Positions 1 to 13,303 of a stretch of 64,000 bases of DNA are shown piece after piece. The DNA lies in contig JAVHZZ010000006.1 of NCBI GenBank assembly GCA_036250195.1, forward strand, positions 78,205,369 through 78,269,368. The letters are read 5' to 3'. The position numbers and the translations under genes were made by a program. Within the stretch, counting starts at the first letter, position 1; the number at the start of each line of letters is the position of its first letter. Under the pieces are notes generated by a model. It was not told the origin of the DNA. It searched no databases and saw only the letters and a list, made by a program, of their open reading frames with translations. The DNA is from Mixophyes australis. Taxonomy: Eukaryota; Chordata; Amphibia; Anura; Limnodynastidae.

Positions 1-941
1 TAGTTGGAATGGGCATGTTCTAGATCAACTGTACATTTCAGTGTACAAGTAAAGCTATCAAATATTTGTGTGCTACGTGAAAAAACAGCCAGTATTTTTC
101 TTTTGTGTAAAATAAACTAATTTACACCCCTTGCATTGTAAAATGGTTTTGTCCAGAAGAAAAACTTACCCCCTCCCAACACACACACACACACACACAC
201 ACACATTGGGTTGATCATTCCAGGCTACAAGGCACACCTTAAACATTGACGTGGTTTGTGGTTTCTCAATAGACTGAGGATCATGAAGTTTACATTAAAC
301 AGTATAGCATATGAAAATAGAGTTGATTATGTAATAATATTAAAAAGAAAAGCATAGCTAGCCATTTAAACTATCTGCATGGGCATACACGTTGAGATGT
401 AAGCCTCATCTTTGAGATATGCCAAATAGAAAGCAATAGTTGTGTGCATCATCAGGTAGACAAAGACTAAAGTTGAACGCCTGGACAGCAGGGAATGGCT
501 GCAGCTATTGCCATCTATAATAATTTGCTCTCTGCATTTGTCCTGCCTACCGAATCCTGATAACCAATGTGCAAGAAAATAGACTCTCGTGTCTATATAT
601 TGACATGCAAAACACTCATTAGATCCATATGTATTGTTAGCTATTATTTTCAATAGAAAATATGTTACCGCCTTTTAATGCACAATTAAAAAACAATAGA
701 ACATTAAAAAACTTGTGATAGGCACACTGTGGCTGTGAAGCAGTGTTAAGCCGAACACACATAATATAAATGTAAATATGCAAATCAACATACTTTCGAC
801 AAGAGTTTTAAAACATGATCTAGAGATTATGGTAATAATCTATAGGTGTAAAAAAAGATGAGAAATTATCTAACTATAAAACTAGCAGCATTACAGAATG
901 GTCCGAGGTGACATAAGGGCATATTTAACAAGTACCGCGTA
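1..941. other. Non-coding AT-rich stretch
   Basis: No supportable gene on either strand. The longest open frame, on the minus strand around 366-653, has no recognisable domain or codon pattern. The only structured feature is a CA microsatellite at 179-205. Confidence 0.6.
179..205. repeat. (AC)n microsatellite
   Basis: About 13 uninterrupted AC units. It is a simple repeat of the kind common in vertebrate non-coding DNA. Confidence 0.95.
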
Positions 942-1317
942 TTAAACACGATCATTTTCATTCCTTATCGCACTGATAAGGAATTAAAGAGAGTGACAAT
1001 TTATCAAAATTCTTCTTTCGGAACAGCAGTCACGAAATACTGCTGCTCCTGCAAACACCTATCACCTCTATGGTCACCATCGCAAAGTGACTACCTTTGC
1101 AATAGTAACCTGAGGTTAGAGCAGGAAAGATGCGGTGAGGGATCCGAAGATGCCTCTACTGCAAGGAATAGGTTTCAATTGCCAAAGCCATCGGGCACAT
1201 GTTAAATTGCGCAAAATAGTAGTCCACTATGGGACTATGGGGACTGCTTTTGCCTTAGAGTCAGGGACAGCAGCAGATATTTCCAATATCTGCAGCGATG
1301 CCCTAAAAATAAATTGA
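942..1317. repeat. Degenerate MITE-like hairpin, related to 4357-4998
   Basis: This segment shares short internal palindromes with the better-preserved element at 4357-4998. Shared features are a TTATCGCA...GATAAGGA stem, a TTTCGGAACAGCAGT box followed by its inverse, and an AGCAGATAT...ATATCTGC stem near the right end. The terminal repeats are not clean, so the ends are approximate. It is probably an older or diverged member of the same non-autonomous family and codes for nothing. Confidence 0.45.
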
Positions 1318-1550
1318 CACAATCCTTAAAAGAAGAATTTGAAAGTAGCTAGGTTGATAAATAGGCCCCCAAGACACTTCAAGTTGAACATTAAAAAAAG
1401 GAAAAAGTGGTCGTACTTCATTATTGGAAGAAGACATTTATCATAGAGTATTAGGCTCTTGCACCACAGGTAAAAAGTACAAATGCTGGTCTGGAGTGTA
1501 CCGTATTTGAAAGACAATTTTCATTCCCAGGTGTTGCCGTCACTTCAATT

Positions 1551-1601
<51 letters not shown>

Positions 1602-1610
1602 CACACATAC

Positions 1611-1679
<69 letters not shown>

Positions 1680-1690
1680 TATATATACAC

Positions 1691-1737
<47 letters not shown>
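1551..1737. repeat. (TA)n / (CATA)n compound microsatellite
   Basis: AC units followed by alternating TA and CATA runs for nearly 190 bp. The long open frames read through it on both strands (tyrosine/isoleucine or threonine/histidine repeats) are artefacts of the simple repeat. Confidence 0.97.
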
Positions 1738-2211
1738 ATGTGCATTTTGAGGTTGTATGGATCTTTAACTACATTATCGAAAAAACCTTTATAGCAAAAA
1801 TCTCAGCAATTAAAGCAAAGTGATACAAAGTATAAGCTAAGTGCAGTACACCAAATAAAGGAGATATGTACCGCTATATACGAAGGCTAAAAAATGGTAC
1901 CAGAAATCCAATATCTAATTTGTGCAAAACAGGTTAGCAAGGAATAGGACATTTTTAAGGGAAAATATTATATCCCCAGTAAGATAAAATATCACTTTGC
2001 TTTAAAATCTAAGAAATTAGGCACAGATAAACTTTCAAAGGGTAAAACATTTCATGCAGATAAAAAAGAATCCCAATTGAACACACCAGCAAAATAATAA
2101 GCTCTATATGTGAAGAATGGACAAATGAGCGTTGTCCTCCAGCAGGACAGATAGGTTACATTCAGAATGATTTCCTACTTCCCTCAGGTCAGTTGAAGGG
2201 CAGAAAACAAG

Positions 2212-2379
2212 GGGGTATATTTACTAAACTGCGGGTTTGAAAAAGTGGAGATATTGCCTATAGAAACCAGATTCTAGTTATTATTTAGTACATTCTACAA
2301 AATAACAGCTAGTATCCGATTGGTTGCTATAAGCAACATCTCCACTTTTTCAAACCCGCAGTTTAATAAATCTAGCTCC
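2212..2379. mobile_element. Palindromic MITE, copy 1
   Basis: An almost fully self-complementary segment starting GGGGTATATTTACTAAAC. Its left arm carries GGGTTTGAAAAAGTGGAGAT and its right arm the inverse (ATCTCCACTTTTTCAAACCC). The segment is flanked by the 3-bp direct repeat AAG (2209-2211 and 2380-2382). It has no coding capacity. Related copies lie at 11822-11970 and 48471-48646. A Harbinger-like superfamily would fit a 3-bp target duplication, but the assignment is inference. Confidence 0.8.
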
Positions 2380-3841
2380 AAGTCTGCCCTACAGTCTCTT
2401 ACACAGCTACTGTCCTGGATTAGGTCACTAGAAGATGATCACCACAGAACAGCAAATTGGTTTCTTCCCAACTACAATTTTACAAAGGAACTATCTGATA
2501 GATTGCAAAACACAACTTCATACTTTTTCAGTTTGATCTTTATAAAAATATTTTGTAAGGTACAAATAAACACTAAATTTGATGACCAAGTAACCTAAAC
2601 TGATGCATACTGTGGTGTATATGTGCCCAAAAAGAACATGGATTAGTGATTAGTATCTGACTGAAACCAATTCGATAGTGATTGGGAAGGATGGTAAATT
2701 CATTGGAATCATAACTGCATACGACCATGCATGCGGTCATCAACCAACCTGCAAATGGTGTTCAGCCCGAGTGCCGAACAGCAGATCTTTCAGTTGTGCT
2801 GAGCGGCTGATTGTTAAAAATGTAAAGCAAATTATATACAGTGAAATATCCCTGAACAGGGTGTGATTTCTTCTCAGGTTTTTCTACTCTTAGTCACTTG
2901 TTTTGCATTGAATGAGCATTGGATTTCTGATTCAAATTATAAATATAAGGAATGAAGTTTGAACAAATCATCTAAAATGTATAAACTTATTCAATACTGT
3001 TGCTAATAAGAGCCAACTTATTTTTTTAATGACTGGGGGTGCTCGCAACTCCCCCTTCACCCCAATATGACTGTATAGACATGGTTAGTGGCAACGGCAG
3101 AACATTGGGGGTGCTCAATCACCCATAGAACGCTGGCACCAATGGTTGCCTCCTCTAGGTCAGATGACAAAACACACACACGTTACATGCAATTACATGG
3201 CAAGGAATCTGCAGATTAGAGAAGTACATATGCATACATCAAAGCCTTGGAAAAGGTAAGATTCCTCACGAATACAATAGTTTAGAAAACAATGAGAACA
3301 TTAACATCTAGGAAGGAATATTTTTAATACTTGCAGCACGTATGAGAATTATTTTCTTCCCTCTACGCTTTCCAGGCTGTAAAGGCTCACACACAAGCCC
3401 TGCTCACGGATATCGCACTCTTCCAATATAACAAGACTCGATGTTGATACACTTCCACCTGTGCATATGTCGCACAAAAGTGCTAGTGTCCCAGCGCTTC
3501 TCTCCCCTCTTACCAATCCCTCCTCTGACTGACCCGTTGTAATGTAAAATATATTGGTACTTCACAAGTAATATGCCACTGTAATTTTCTCATCAGACTC
3601 CGTGTATGTAGATTCAGAGCACTTACATCATGTCATGTATAATATGCAATACTCTTATATTTTTTTTAGTCTTCAATAGTATCTAGCTGTTACATTACAG
3701 TATGTTTTGTGCCAGTTTGTCAAGTCTGTGAGAGATGGTGGAAGCACCATTACAACCCAGCAGTATGAATCCAAATTCACCTAGACGACATCTGAGAATC
3801 TGTCAGTAGCAATTATACATAAAGATCATCCAAAGGGTATA
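2380..3841. other. Non-coding stretch
   Basis: No gene or clear repeat recognised. Two short frames on + (2320-2598 and 2678-2866) overlap MITE sequence or have no family signature. Confidence 0.5.
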
Positions 3842-3955
3842 TCATCATCATCACCATTTATTTATATAGCGCCACTGATTCCGCAGCGCTGTACAGAGAA
3901 CTCATTTACATCAGTCCCTGCCCCATTGGAGCTTACAGTCTAAATTCCCTAACAG
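3842..3955 (-). mobile_element. L2/SINE-like 3' tail, reverse orientation
   Basis: Starts with an ATC trinucleotide run, then TTTATATAGCGCCA, GCAGCGCTGTACAGAGAA and CTTACAGTCTAA. On the minus strand this reads as the GCGCTATATAAATAAA-(GAT)n end typical of L2-type retroposons. Related tails occur at 14536-14640 and 55410-55535, and a full-sense L2 end with an AAT tail lies at 52094-52738. Family assignment is from recall of such tails. Confidence 0.6.
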
Positions 3956-4356
3956 ACACACACACAGACAGAAATAAAGACTAGGGTCAATTTTGCTATG
4001 CAGGATTGTCCTTAATTGCTTGCTCTGTTCTCTTCCCTATGGCTCTATATAAAAACGTGCATCTGCATCATTGATTTTAAATGAGCAAAACACAGAAAAG
4101 TCACATTAACAAAAATGAAAACACTTGTGTTCCTGGGAAAGTTCCAATGCCATCTGTCCTAGAACACAGATGATATACTTCCCATTCATCTGTCTAAGCA
4201 TCTCACCAGTAGTTTCACTTTCAATTTTCAGAATGCATGTTCAACCACCACAGTGTGCATTTTTACAACTGTCCCTAAACAGGGACGGTGCATCACCAAC
4301 CTCCACCCATCCCTTCTTTCTAGTGAAGTTCTAGAAAAGTTAACCTTAAACACATA

Positions 4357-4998
4357 GGGGCACATTTATCATTGATCAGCAGAAATGAGAAATAGTTATC
4401 AATCCTTATCGCATGGATAAGGATTGATCTATTTCTCAAATTTATTAAAAATGGAACACAGAAACAGCAGTTCCGAAAAACTGCTGTTTCTGTGATAAAA
4501 AAAAAAAAAAAATCACACTTGCCTCCCTCTTCGGGACGCGCTGTCTCTAGGATCTCCTCCACGTCATCTTCAATCCTCTTCTTCTTTCCATTGCGCATGT
4601 GCAGTTCCACAAAGATCTCGGTCTGTCTGCAATTCTGCGAGCGGTGAGTGACAGGGAGGGATCATGTGATCCCTCCACACATGCACTGTCCAGATCTGCT
4701 CTTCGGAGCAGAGCTGACAGCATTGGGTTTTTTCATTTCTGATAATGTACGCCAGCTTCAGCTGGCCTACATTATCAAGACAAGTTTCCGAAAAAATGTT
4801 TTTTCGGAACTTGTTAGATTGCAGCTGGGAGCAGTCACCATACTGTTGAATGGTGACTGCTCCCAAAAACGAAGAGGAGTGCAAAGCAGCAGATATCCAT
4901 GATATCTGCTGCGATGCACCCTTAATAAATTTGCGGAGGACACGGAGGCACCTTAATTACCCGGTAAAAGCACTATCGTGCTTTCTTAAATATGCCCC
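4357..4998. mobile_element. Non-autonomous DNA element with short TIRs
   Basis: Termini GGGGCACATTTAT and TAAATATGCCCC are near inverse complements, and the element is flanked by ATA on both sides (4354-4356 and 4999-5001). Internally it holds several separate hairpins: TTATCGCATGGATAA, CAGCAGTTCCGAAAAACTG, a GTGACTGCTCCC stem and an AGATATCCATGATATCT stem. Open frames inside (4320-4902) are by-products of the palindromes. It is about 642 bp with no transposase. Confidence 0.65.
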
Positions 4999-5001
4999 AT
5001 A

Positions 5002-6937
5002 AAGAGAACACATTTTCAAAGCTAGGAAGTAAACTGTCCTGAAAACAGAAGTGATTTATTTTTAATTTTTTTTTTGCTAAAGGACTACCACTATTTTTTT
5101 TTTTACTATTAAATGTAAAACACAAATGCTATTTTTTATACCAATAAAATAATTTTTTATTTAGGTTACATAAATTATTCATTTAAAGGCTATTCCCACC
5201 TTTACCCATTATTTTTTTTTTATCGTATCTACCACCTCTTATGTGAGTTCAGAACCCTGGGACTCCCGTCCTCTGCTGTTGGGGACCCCGATAAAATCTG
5301 ACACAAGACCGATTACCACTGGCAAACAGACTGCCTCACTTTTATTTCAAAAGCTATTATTATTGATGGGCCTTTCAATGTCAGATGCTAAAAGCACTGT
5401 ATAGTAGTGCAAGAAACCGGTCAGCCGAGTGAGTTTGCTGCTGTCCACTTAAGAACAGCGCTAAACAACCTGTTTTATCAAGGATCCCTAAAGCACAGAG
5501 GTAGGGAGTCCAAAGACTGGCAGCCCCACAATTAAGGCAAGCAATTGGTTAGAACTTAAAAAGAAAAAAAAAATAAGGAGGTAGAATTAGCCATTAAAGA
5601 GCATGTCCAGTTAAGTTATCAGAAATTACATTTAATTCCTCTTTGCTTACCTCCTGTTTTATGCGATAAAATAACACAAGTCAACATTTTTCTTTCAAAA
5701 ATAAAATCTATTCATCTTGTATTGCCATCTTACAGTGTCTCACAACATATCTAGACTGTCGGCAAATACACACACAGTACCATTTCGTTTGTGCTGGGTT
5801 CCTCTGTATCCGTTCTCATTCTCTGTGTATGGCCAATTGCACAGGAACATTTGGTTTGTCCTAGATGTAATTCTCAAGTTGTTACTCTTGTGTTCACCAT
5901 GTAACATGGATAAATACAGGCAGTACGCCAGGGCATGGGACTGTGGTGAGCCCTGGGCAAAGTGCTATAAATAATAGGCATTGGGCCATATGTGCTGGGC
6001 ATTAAGCAGTTATACTCTGCCCTGGTCTGTTATAAACGGTTATTCAATTTGTTGCCGCATCCACTTTATGTTTTCATAATACTACACTTTACTTTTATAT
6101 TGTGTCTTTTGCATGTAAATGTTAGAAAACTGCTAATTTTATAGGTCGGGGGGGGAGGAGGGAGATAAATGGTTTTACAACACTGAAATTGGGCAAAAAC
6201 TATGTTAAAATCATTAAAGAATTACAGTGTGCGGGATCTCAACCAAAATAAAGAAATCCTGTCTTGCTTTACCGGGAGCCCTGGGAGCGCATGAGCAAAG
6301 AGGTCGGCTCCAGACGCAGTTTGTCACACATAACCGATTAAGTAAAATCTTCAAACATGGAGCTGCACACCATGGGGATAGCAGAGAAGCCAGCAGAAGA
6401 CAATCTGTACCATTTTTGATTTCAGAGGTTTGTGGCAATAAATGTCACGTGGGCACTTTTGCACTAACTTTGTTGGCAGGTCAGCTCAGCAATAAAAAGT
6501 AATCCTGTCCTATACATTGTTAGTCGCATTCCTTTGACTACAGTTGGCCTGTCAAAACATTTGCTTACAGGGCAGAACTTCTATATTCTACAATTGCCAA
6601 ACCTGAAAGACAGACTCTCAGGGGCAGCTTGAAATCAGGTGCCACTTCACCGCGAAGTGCGCCTGCGCATAGTGCTGCCAATTATGGTAAGAGTTCTCTG
6701 CTCAGCTTTCTGTACACCTCTATGAAGACTTCTTGCTGGACATCTCCTCAACGTGTCTCTACGGACTGTTCTGGAGACACATCACACTGAACTGAATCTC
6801 CCCCTCAGTCTCCACTTTATAAAAAAAAAAAACTAAAAGTTTAAAACTAAGGTTTTTTGGTCTGTTTTTGTTTTTTAAACACCTTTTATTTCCTTATTGC
6901 CAGGTAGGATATCATCTGCCAAATCAACTCACCCCAT
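5002..6937. other. Non-coding stretch with homopolymer runs
   Basis: Contains several poly-T/A runs and a short G run near 6149. No gene, RNA or full-length element is recognised. Complementary frames at 6214-6502 show no domain and are probably chance. Confidence 0.5.
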
Positions 6938-7131
6938 GGGGCAGATTCAATAAATAAAAAAATCTGTGTGCGGTGCCTCCGGAATGACCGCGAGTAGCAA
7001 CACCGATTGTTGCGCGCTCACCACAGAGGTGCGAACAAAAATAGGCGTTAATTTTTACAGTAATATCAGTAAAAAAAAAAAAAAGTGTGTCTGCTATGTT
7101 CTTAGGAACAACGCAGACAATTGAATCTGCC
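6938..7131. mobile_element. Small MITE
   Basis: Left end GGGCAGATTCAATAAA and right end AATTGAATCTGCC are inverted repeats about 195 bp apart. Internal A runs and GCGTT/AACGC pieces add further stem potential. Non-coding. Target duplication is not clear. Confidence 0.5.
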
Positions 7132-7766
7132 TGCATGTTTTGTTTTTTTTTTTGTTTCTGTGCGATTCACAGATAATGATGATGTGGTCTCAGTGTTCAG
7201 AATGTACATTTATCTTTAAATTTCAGCACAATGAGCAGCAGTAGCAGGAACAGATTGCGCTATATTATGCCACCAAAGTAATTTCCATTCACAAGTACGT
7301 CAAGAATGGAACGCTGGTGTTGGAATTGGCTATGTAATGTTGATACTGTTGGGTGAAGCTTTGGGCTCAAAAAGTACCATAGATTAATTAATTGACAATA
7401 GGAGTAGCAAAGATGAACACTGAGACTTATCATTACAGAAGGCATAATAAACCTTTTTGTGTATATGTTTTATTATTGAAATAAATATCCTGCCTATATT
7501 AAGGACTTGAGGCTGTTATAGCAGCTTTTTCCCCCTAAGGCTTAATGGTTTTTGAATTTTCACTGTGTTACAAACAACAAATAGTGGTGTGATCATGTGA
7601 TCAATAATTAGCCGATGATGTGGTGTATAACTTAGTCCTGAACTAGGCTAACTGAGTAAATGGAGTCAGGTGCAAGTGGACCCATACCTGTCGCAATTGC
7701 AAATCAATGAAATAGATTACAGGACACTACACTAAATGTAAAAGATTATTCCACGCAAAAGTTAAA

Positions 7767-7768
<2 letters not shown>

Positions 7769-7809
<41 letters not shown>

Positions 7810-7834
7810 TGTGTGTGTGTGTGCGTGTGTGTGT
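7769..7834. repeat. (GT)n microsatellite
   Basis: About 30 GT units with two single-base interruptions, followed by a poly-T run. Confidence 0.97.
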
Positions 7835-8089
7835 TTTTTTTTTTTGTTTTTTTTTAAGCTAAGCAGCCAGAAACTCTACTTGGGAAAAATATATAGCCTG
7901 CTATATATTTGCATTATAGAGTTTTAAAACAGCAACAAATCTACCTCTTCCATTCTGTAGTATCTTTGTGGTGTAAGCAACTGTCTCTCTGCCATCTCCA
8001 CATGGATGACCCAGTACTACTTAAAGCTCAGCATGTCCATAACAAGACTTATTATATTCTCTCCTGTTGGAGTCAGCACCTCCCTTCAA

Positions 8090-8960
8090 ATCTCTCTCAC
8101 TGTCAATAACACCACAATTTCCCTGTGTCTCAAGTCTGCTGCCTTTGTGTCACACTTAGTTCCACTCTCTGTTTTATTCCTCACATCCAGTATTTATCCT
8201 TCTCCTGTCACCTCTACTTTAGAAATAACACAATAATACCCTTATTCCTTACTGAATATGCTACCAAAACTCTTATTCACTCTCTCATCATCTCCCGCCT
8301 TGACTACTGCCTATCTGGCGTTTCCCTCACCCATCTACCCCACCTTAGATGCTTCAATAAGACCAATTTTCCTTTTCTCACAGCTACACATCTATGCACC
8401 ACTTTGCGAGCCCAAACTCTGGCTTCCCATGTCCTCCAGAATCGGGTCAAAATTACTCACGTTTACCATCAAAGCCTTCAACAACACCATCCTTTCAAAC
8501 ATCTCAGATCTAATTTCAAAATACTCGCCCTCTTAGATCTCTGACCTGAACCTCTGGTAACCACATCTAACTCCCGATTACAGGACTTCCAACATGCAAC
8601 TAGCCAATTATGGAATTCCCTACCAGACTCCATGGGACATTCTCACAGCCTTTAAATCTTTAAACACTCTCTGAAAACCCATCTCTTATTATGATTTACC
8701 CTACTCACACCTATATTACCCATACTAATTCACCACACAATTGTCTCAAATTTCCACAGTTGTTCCTCTCATTTATACTGTGTCTTCATCAAATTTGAAT
8801 GTAAGCTCTCTCATAAGCAGGGCCCTCCCATCCTTTTGTTTTCTTCTCTACAGTTATTTTGTCTACCTTGTATGTCTGTTTTATATGTATCACATTTACC
8901 CCATTGACAATGCAATGAAATGTCAAACTACAACAAAAACAGTCAAATACTTAATATAAT
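8090..8960 (+). pseudogene. L2-type LINE, 3' end of reverse transcriptase and 3' UTR (decayed)
   Basis: The frame at 8125-8544 contains LIHSLIISRLDYCLSGVSLT, matching the conserved block near the end of L2/Jockey-type reverse transcriptases that reads roughly THSLIISRLDYCN. It is followed, across frameshifts, by sequence resembling the family's LWNSLP C-terminal region (AATTATGGAATTCCCTACC near 8607) and by the UTR phrase TGTAAGCTCTCTCATAAGCA at 8801-8820. Stops and frame changes show it is a dead, 5'-truncated copy. The tail is not a clean simple repeat. Confidence 0.75.
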
Positions 8961-11821
8961 ATTTGTTGGTTAATTTTTAAACTAATTGACACTATAACAA
9001 CAATGAAATCCACAACACAAAAAAACAAACTTTAAACACCATTTTTTGAGTTGCTAATTGTATTAATAAATATAAAATAAATAATAGTGCATCACAACCG
9101 CTGCAAAAGAAAATATAAAACAAATGCCTTGTCCTCTGTGTCCAATAGGCCTGCATCTTTGTGCCGCCATGGCCGGCGCCTGAAGAGTTACGGGTATGCC
9201 TGGCAGCTACACTGACAGAGCAGCAGGGGTAGTCCGTCCTGCAGCAGGTGTGCCATGGTGCAGAGGCGCTCTGCCACCTAATATTGAAGGACTTAATGAG
9301 TGCCCCACAAGGCACTCCTCCCCATGTGCACTCAGCTGAGGGGGCTCTGATCCCTGGATAGTCTACCAGCTTCTCCTAGTATAAGGTGAGGTGACAGTAT
9401 GTGTATGGAGAGCAATGTGATTGTGGGTATAGCTGTGACAGTGTGTTTATAGAAAGCTGCAGTGTGTATAGTAAGGTGACAGTGTGTGAATGAAGAGCAA
9501 CAGTGTACGTAGGTAGAAGACAGCGTGGATACGAAGACAGCAGTGTATGAAGGATGGTGACAGAGTGTGTATAGAGAGCAGCAGTGTGATTGTACACAGG
9601 GCCAGCAGTACACGGTAAGCTCTTCCTGCAATACCACTTGTCCACCTGCTGCATGCAACAACCTCTCCTTCTGCCCCCCCCTCCCATCAGCATGTTAGTT
9701 TCTCCGTCTATCTCACCCTGCTAGTATGCGACTTTGTCCCTCCCACCTGTGTATGACAATATTCCCGTTACTCCCCTCTGCTCCCTCAACATGTTACAGC
9801 TTCCCCCTCCTTCTAAACAAGTCACATATGGGGCAGCTCTTTTCCTGACAGACACCCACCATCCCATGGGCCCCTTACAGTAAAAAGCTCAGGTGTCCAG
9901 CTTGAAGAAAGTAAGTGTGGGAAGGCTCTTAGTAATGTGGCTGCTGTTGGGGGAAGAATGGTGCATGAGCTATTAATTGAATGTGGTGGCGAGGATAGGG
10001 GCTATTCATTTAATGGGAGTACGGGCTATTCATTTAATGGGAGTACGGGCTATTCATTTTATTCATTTAGTGGTGGGGCATTGTGGCGATTTATTAATTT
10101 AATCAATTATTTTAATATGGGACCGTGTTGGGGGTAGAAAATTGTGGAGCACTTCGAGAGAAGAAAGCTTATATATGAAACATGAATGCTATTAATTTAA
10201 TGTCGAAGCTGGTAGGGTGAAATAGGCCCAATTATAAAACATTGATTTAATGTTGGTGGTGGTTAGACAAGGAATGCCTAGAATATTCATTAGTTGCTTT
10301 GCGCTCCATGAGTTGATCAATACCTAGATTTTCCAAACAGGGCCCCAACATTCCAGAATCCAGCCAAGCAGCAGTTGATCTTCAGACACCAGCACCACCA
10401 GGTAGTCATCACTGCAAGAACAGGTAGGAGAGGACATCATTGTGTCAACTGTCCTGATTCTGGTGGGTCAGGACTTTTCTGCCGATTTGTGGTCAGGTGG
10501 TAGGTATGTCTCACTACATGATGGAGGTTTTTAAGGAAGGGGGCTGGGGACGGCTCCCAATGTGACATGGTCTTGCCCCAGTGTAGTGTGACCATGACCC
10601 CTTCTCACTGGCACGCCTCAAAATTTTTTTGCAGGTATTCATACGTGTAAGGTGTGTTTGATGGGGTGGACTTGGACATATGATTTTAGCTATGCGACTA
10701 CCAGTTGTGACTACACTCCTAGAGAAAATGAATCTGTACTGTGGTAGGCATGAGGAGAGCAGGGCATGCACAGTCTACCCCAAGTTGTAGGTGTGAACAA
10801 ATGGTGATTTATAGAAGAAGAGGAGGATGCCGGTTTGTAGACTGCAGGGCGCTGCCAAATATCCCAGCACCAGCCCTGGGTGTATGATGTCATTGTGACC
10901 AGTGTATAATGATCAGTATGACCAGTGTGTGTCTGTTTTGACAGATTATTGACACAAGCATTTTTTCCCCTCTGTTTCAAAGCCAAACATTTGCAACTGG
11001 CCTCTAGAAAGCTTGGATGCCCCTGGGCAGAAGTAGAGCCTGGACACCATTCTGCATCAGACATCAGTGAATCTGGACTGCAGCCTTGCCAACCAGCCAG
11101 GAGAAGGTAAAAGTTATTATTTTTAGTCAAGCATGTGAGGTGCTGGTTAGTGGGTATCGAGGGGAGGGGCAGTAGGCTGAAGCTTTGCCTAGGGCACCGG
11201 GAAACCTTGCACCGGCCTGATTGGCTGGCAGGCATTGCTCTGTGACCTGTGGGTGTTAACTGCTAGAGGGGCTCAAAAATTCTGAACTGGTTTGAAATTT
11301 GATGAAAGTTTACAAGTTTGATGGCCACAAAAATGTTCGACAATAGATGCAGATTTGAAGTTGCTGTTCAGGTTCCACTTTGGCTTTAAAATAAGTATTT
11401 ACAAATATTTTATTTTTAAAAGTTTTGTTTATTTTTAATTTGACTGCTGGGTTCAAGTTTTGTCATTTAAAACATTAAAATGCATCAATTTCAGCTCAAA
11501 TGTGTTCAATCCGGTTTACACACGTGCTCGCAAATCTTCAACAAATCAGCTCAAATATGGCTAAATTTAGCCCAATTTTTTAAAGTGATCTAAAATTCAA
11601 GATGTTCTCAAGTAACTCTGCTAAGAACCTGGTCACAGCAACCATGTATAAGTAAGACGATAGCATGCCAAATACACGCTGAATGCTTATTTAAAACATT
11701 GTACTACTTACTACACAAAGCTCCAGCACAACAGCCTGTACAAATACTGTCAAGCTAAGTGCAATTGTGCATTGAAAGTTATAGGAACCTATTCCCGCTT
11801 CATTTAAACAAACTACATTAG
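8961..11821. other. Unassigned non-coding region with minor repeats
   Basis: No gene is recognised. It contains three near-identical 24-30 bp tandem units (GGGCTATTCATTTAATGGGA) at about 9999-10075. A piece at 11178-11220 (TTGCCTAGGGCACC...GCACCGGCC) resembles the ends of the element at 23560-24136. Many short frames on the minus strand at 9332-9693 and 10711-11235 lack domains. The ATTAATTTAAT-type spacing recurs in reverse at 50080-50300, suggesting a shared old repeat. Confidence 0.45.
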
Positions 11822-11970
11822 GGGGTACATTTAGTAAACTGCGGGTTTGAAAGAGTGGTGATTCTAGATATAACTTTAGTACATTCTACAAAATGATAGC
11901 TAGAATCCGATTGGCTGTTTGCAACATCTCTACTTTTATAAAACCACGCAGGTTAGTAAATATAATACCC
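11822..11970. mobile_element. Palindromic MITE, copy 3 (degenerate)
   Basis: Same family as 2212-2379 and 48471-48646: GGGGTACATTTAGTAAACTG at the left and a decayed inverse (TTATAAAACCACGCAGG...GTAAATATAATACCC) at the right. The central AGCTAGAATCCGATTGGCTG is shared. Target duplication is not preserved. Confidence 0.7.
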
Positions 11971-13303
11971 ACAGGAATCTGAACCCACTTGGAATTAATG
12001 GGTCTTACACCTACACAGTGGTTGGACATGGTAGCATCCAAGTTAAATTCAACATAAAATGTAACTGTAAAATGAAAACAAACTGGAAACAATTAGTTTT
12101 ATTTGTAAATATAGTCAACTCTCAGAACATGGCAAAATGATAAGTTTAAATAACATCCATTTTCTCTTTAATTTGTACTCATTTCCTCATCCTGTAATGC
12201 TGAAAAAGTTTCATGGAAGTAAAGGAATGCTCAGAAAAATTGCTTCCTCCAATGGGATGTTGGCACATGAGATGCCAAATTTTAAAGTTGTCAGAGAATT
12301 AAGTTTTTCCACTTATTTTTTGAGAACACCCCCACCATATACAAGTAACAGAGCTGATATGCCCAACCTATACATTTAGCCAAAAACAGAGAGTTGCACA
12401 GGTAGGAAAAACAGAGTTAACAGAAAAACAATTTCAAATATGACTGATACAGTAACTACAAGCAAAGAGTTACAAAGAATTCCCAAACAGATTTTAGATT
12501 TAATCCTCTACTAACCCACAGCATTAACCAGTAAGAATACCCTTTTTTTCCAATGTGCCATTTCATTGGCGTTTACAGCAGTTACAAGGCCTTAGGGGCT
12601 GAACTACTAAAATAGTCTTTCATAAAAGGACGCTTTAAATAGCTCTCCTCAGTGTATATAATCAGTGCCACTATACATTACAACAGCACAGTTCAGCACT
12701 GTTGCTAGTTAAAATCTGTGCCAATCAATACCAAGCCTGACTGTGCAAAAGGCAAAAAAAGGACTCGGTAATCCCAGCTGAAGAATGCATTTACAGTGCA
12801 TAACGTCAATGCACAGCTGAACTACAATCTTCTTGTTTTACAGGAACTGCACAACAACCAGGCAAACATTTCAGTAATGCAACAAATAAAAAAAAATAAG
12901 CATGCACTTTTAACAAGTATGTGTTAATACTCTCGCCATGCACAAAGTTTACTATATGCATTGCACGAATTTGCAGAAACTACAAACTGATCTTAGTTAG
13001 GAACTCAAAGCTTGTAGCGAAATTAAAATATGCAGCATTCTAAATTGTTCATAAATAGGCAGATGAAAACACTAGGAGTGGTGAACTAAATTATCCTGGT
13101 TTATCAGACATATTGCATGGAAGCCCTGCCTTGCAGGAACTCTGCAGAAAAAAAAGGCAGCTACCAAACAGGAAATGCAACTGCACCGGGGAAGGCTCAA
13201 ACTTACAAATGCATTTGCACACTAATATATGCATACATGCACACTCATATGCATACAGCACGTTTTGCATTCGGGTTGTGCAAACTCCAGAATATGATCT
13301 TAC
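11971..13303. other. Non-coding stretch (possible intron 1 of the gene starting at 13322)
   Basis: No domain-bearing frame. If the minus-strand exon at 13304-13322 is genuine, this and everything to the left would be its first intron. I found no second exon that I could defend. Confidence 0.35.

Noticed and set aside
1451..1794. Long open frames of Tyr/Ile/Cys or Thr/His repeats on both strands
   Set aside because: They are translations of the (TA)n/(CATA)n microsatellite.
10711..11235. 174-residue minus-strand frame
   Set aside because: Low-complexity composition with no motif and overlaps a repeat fragment at 11178-11220. Not supportable as a gene.
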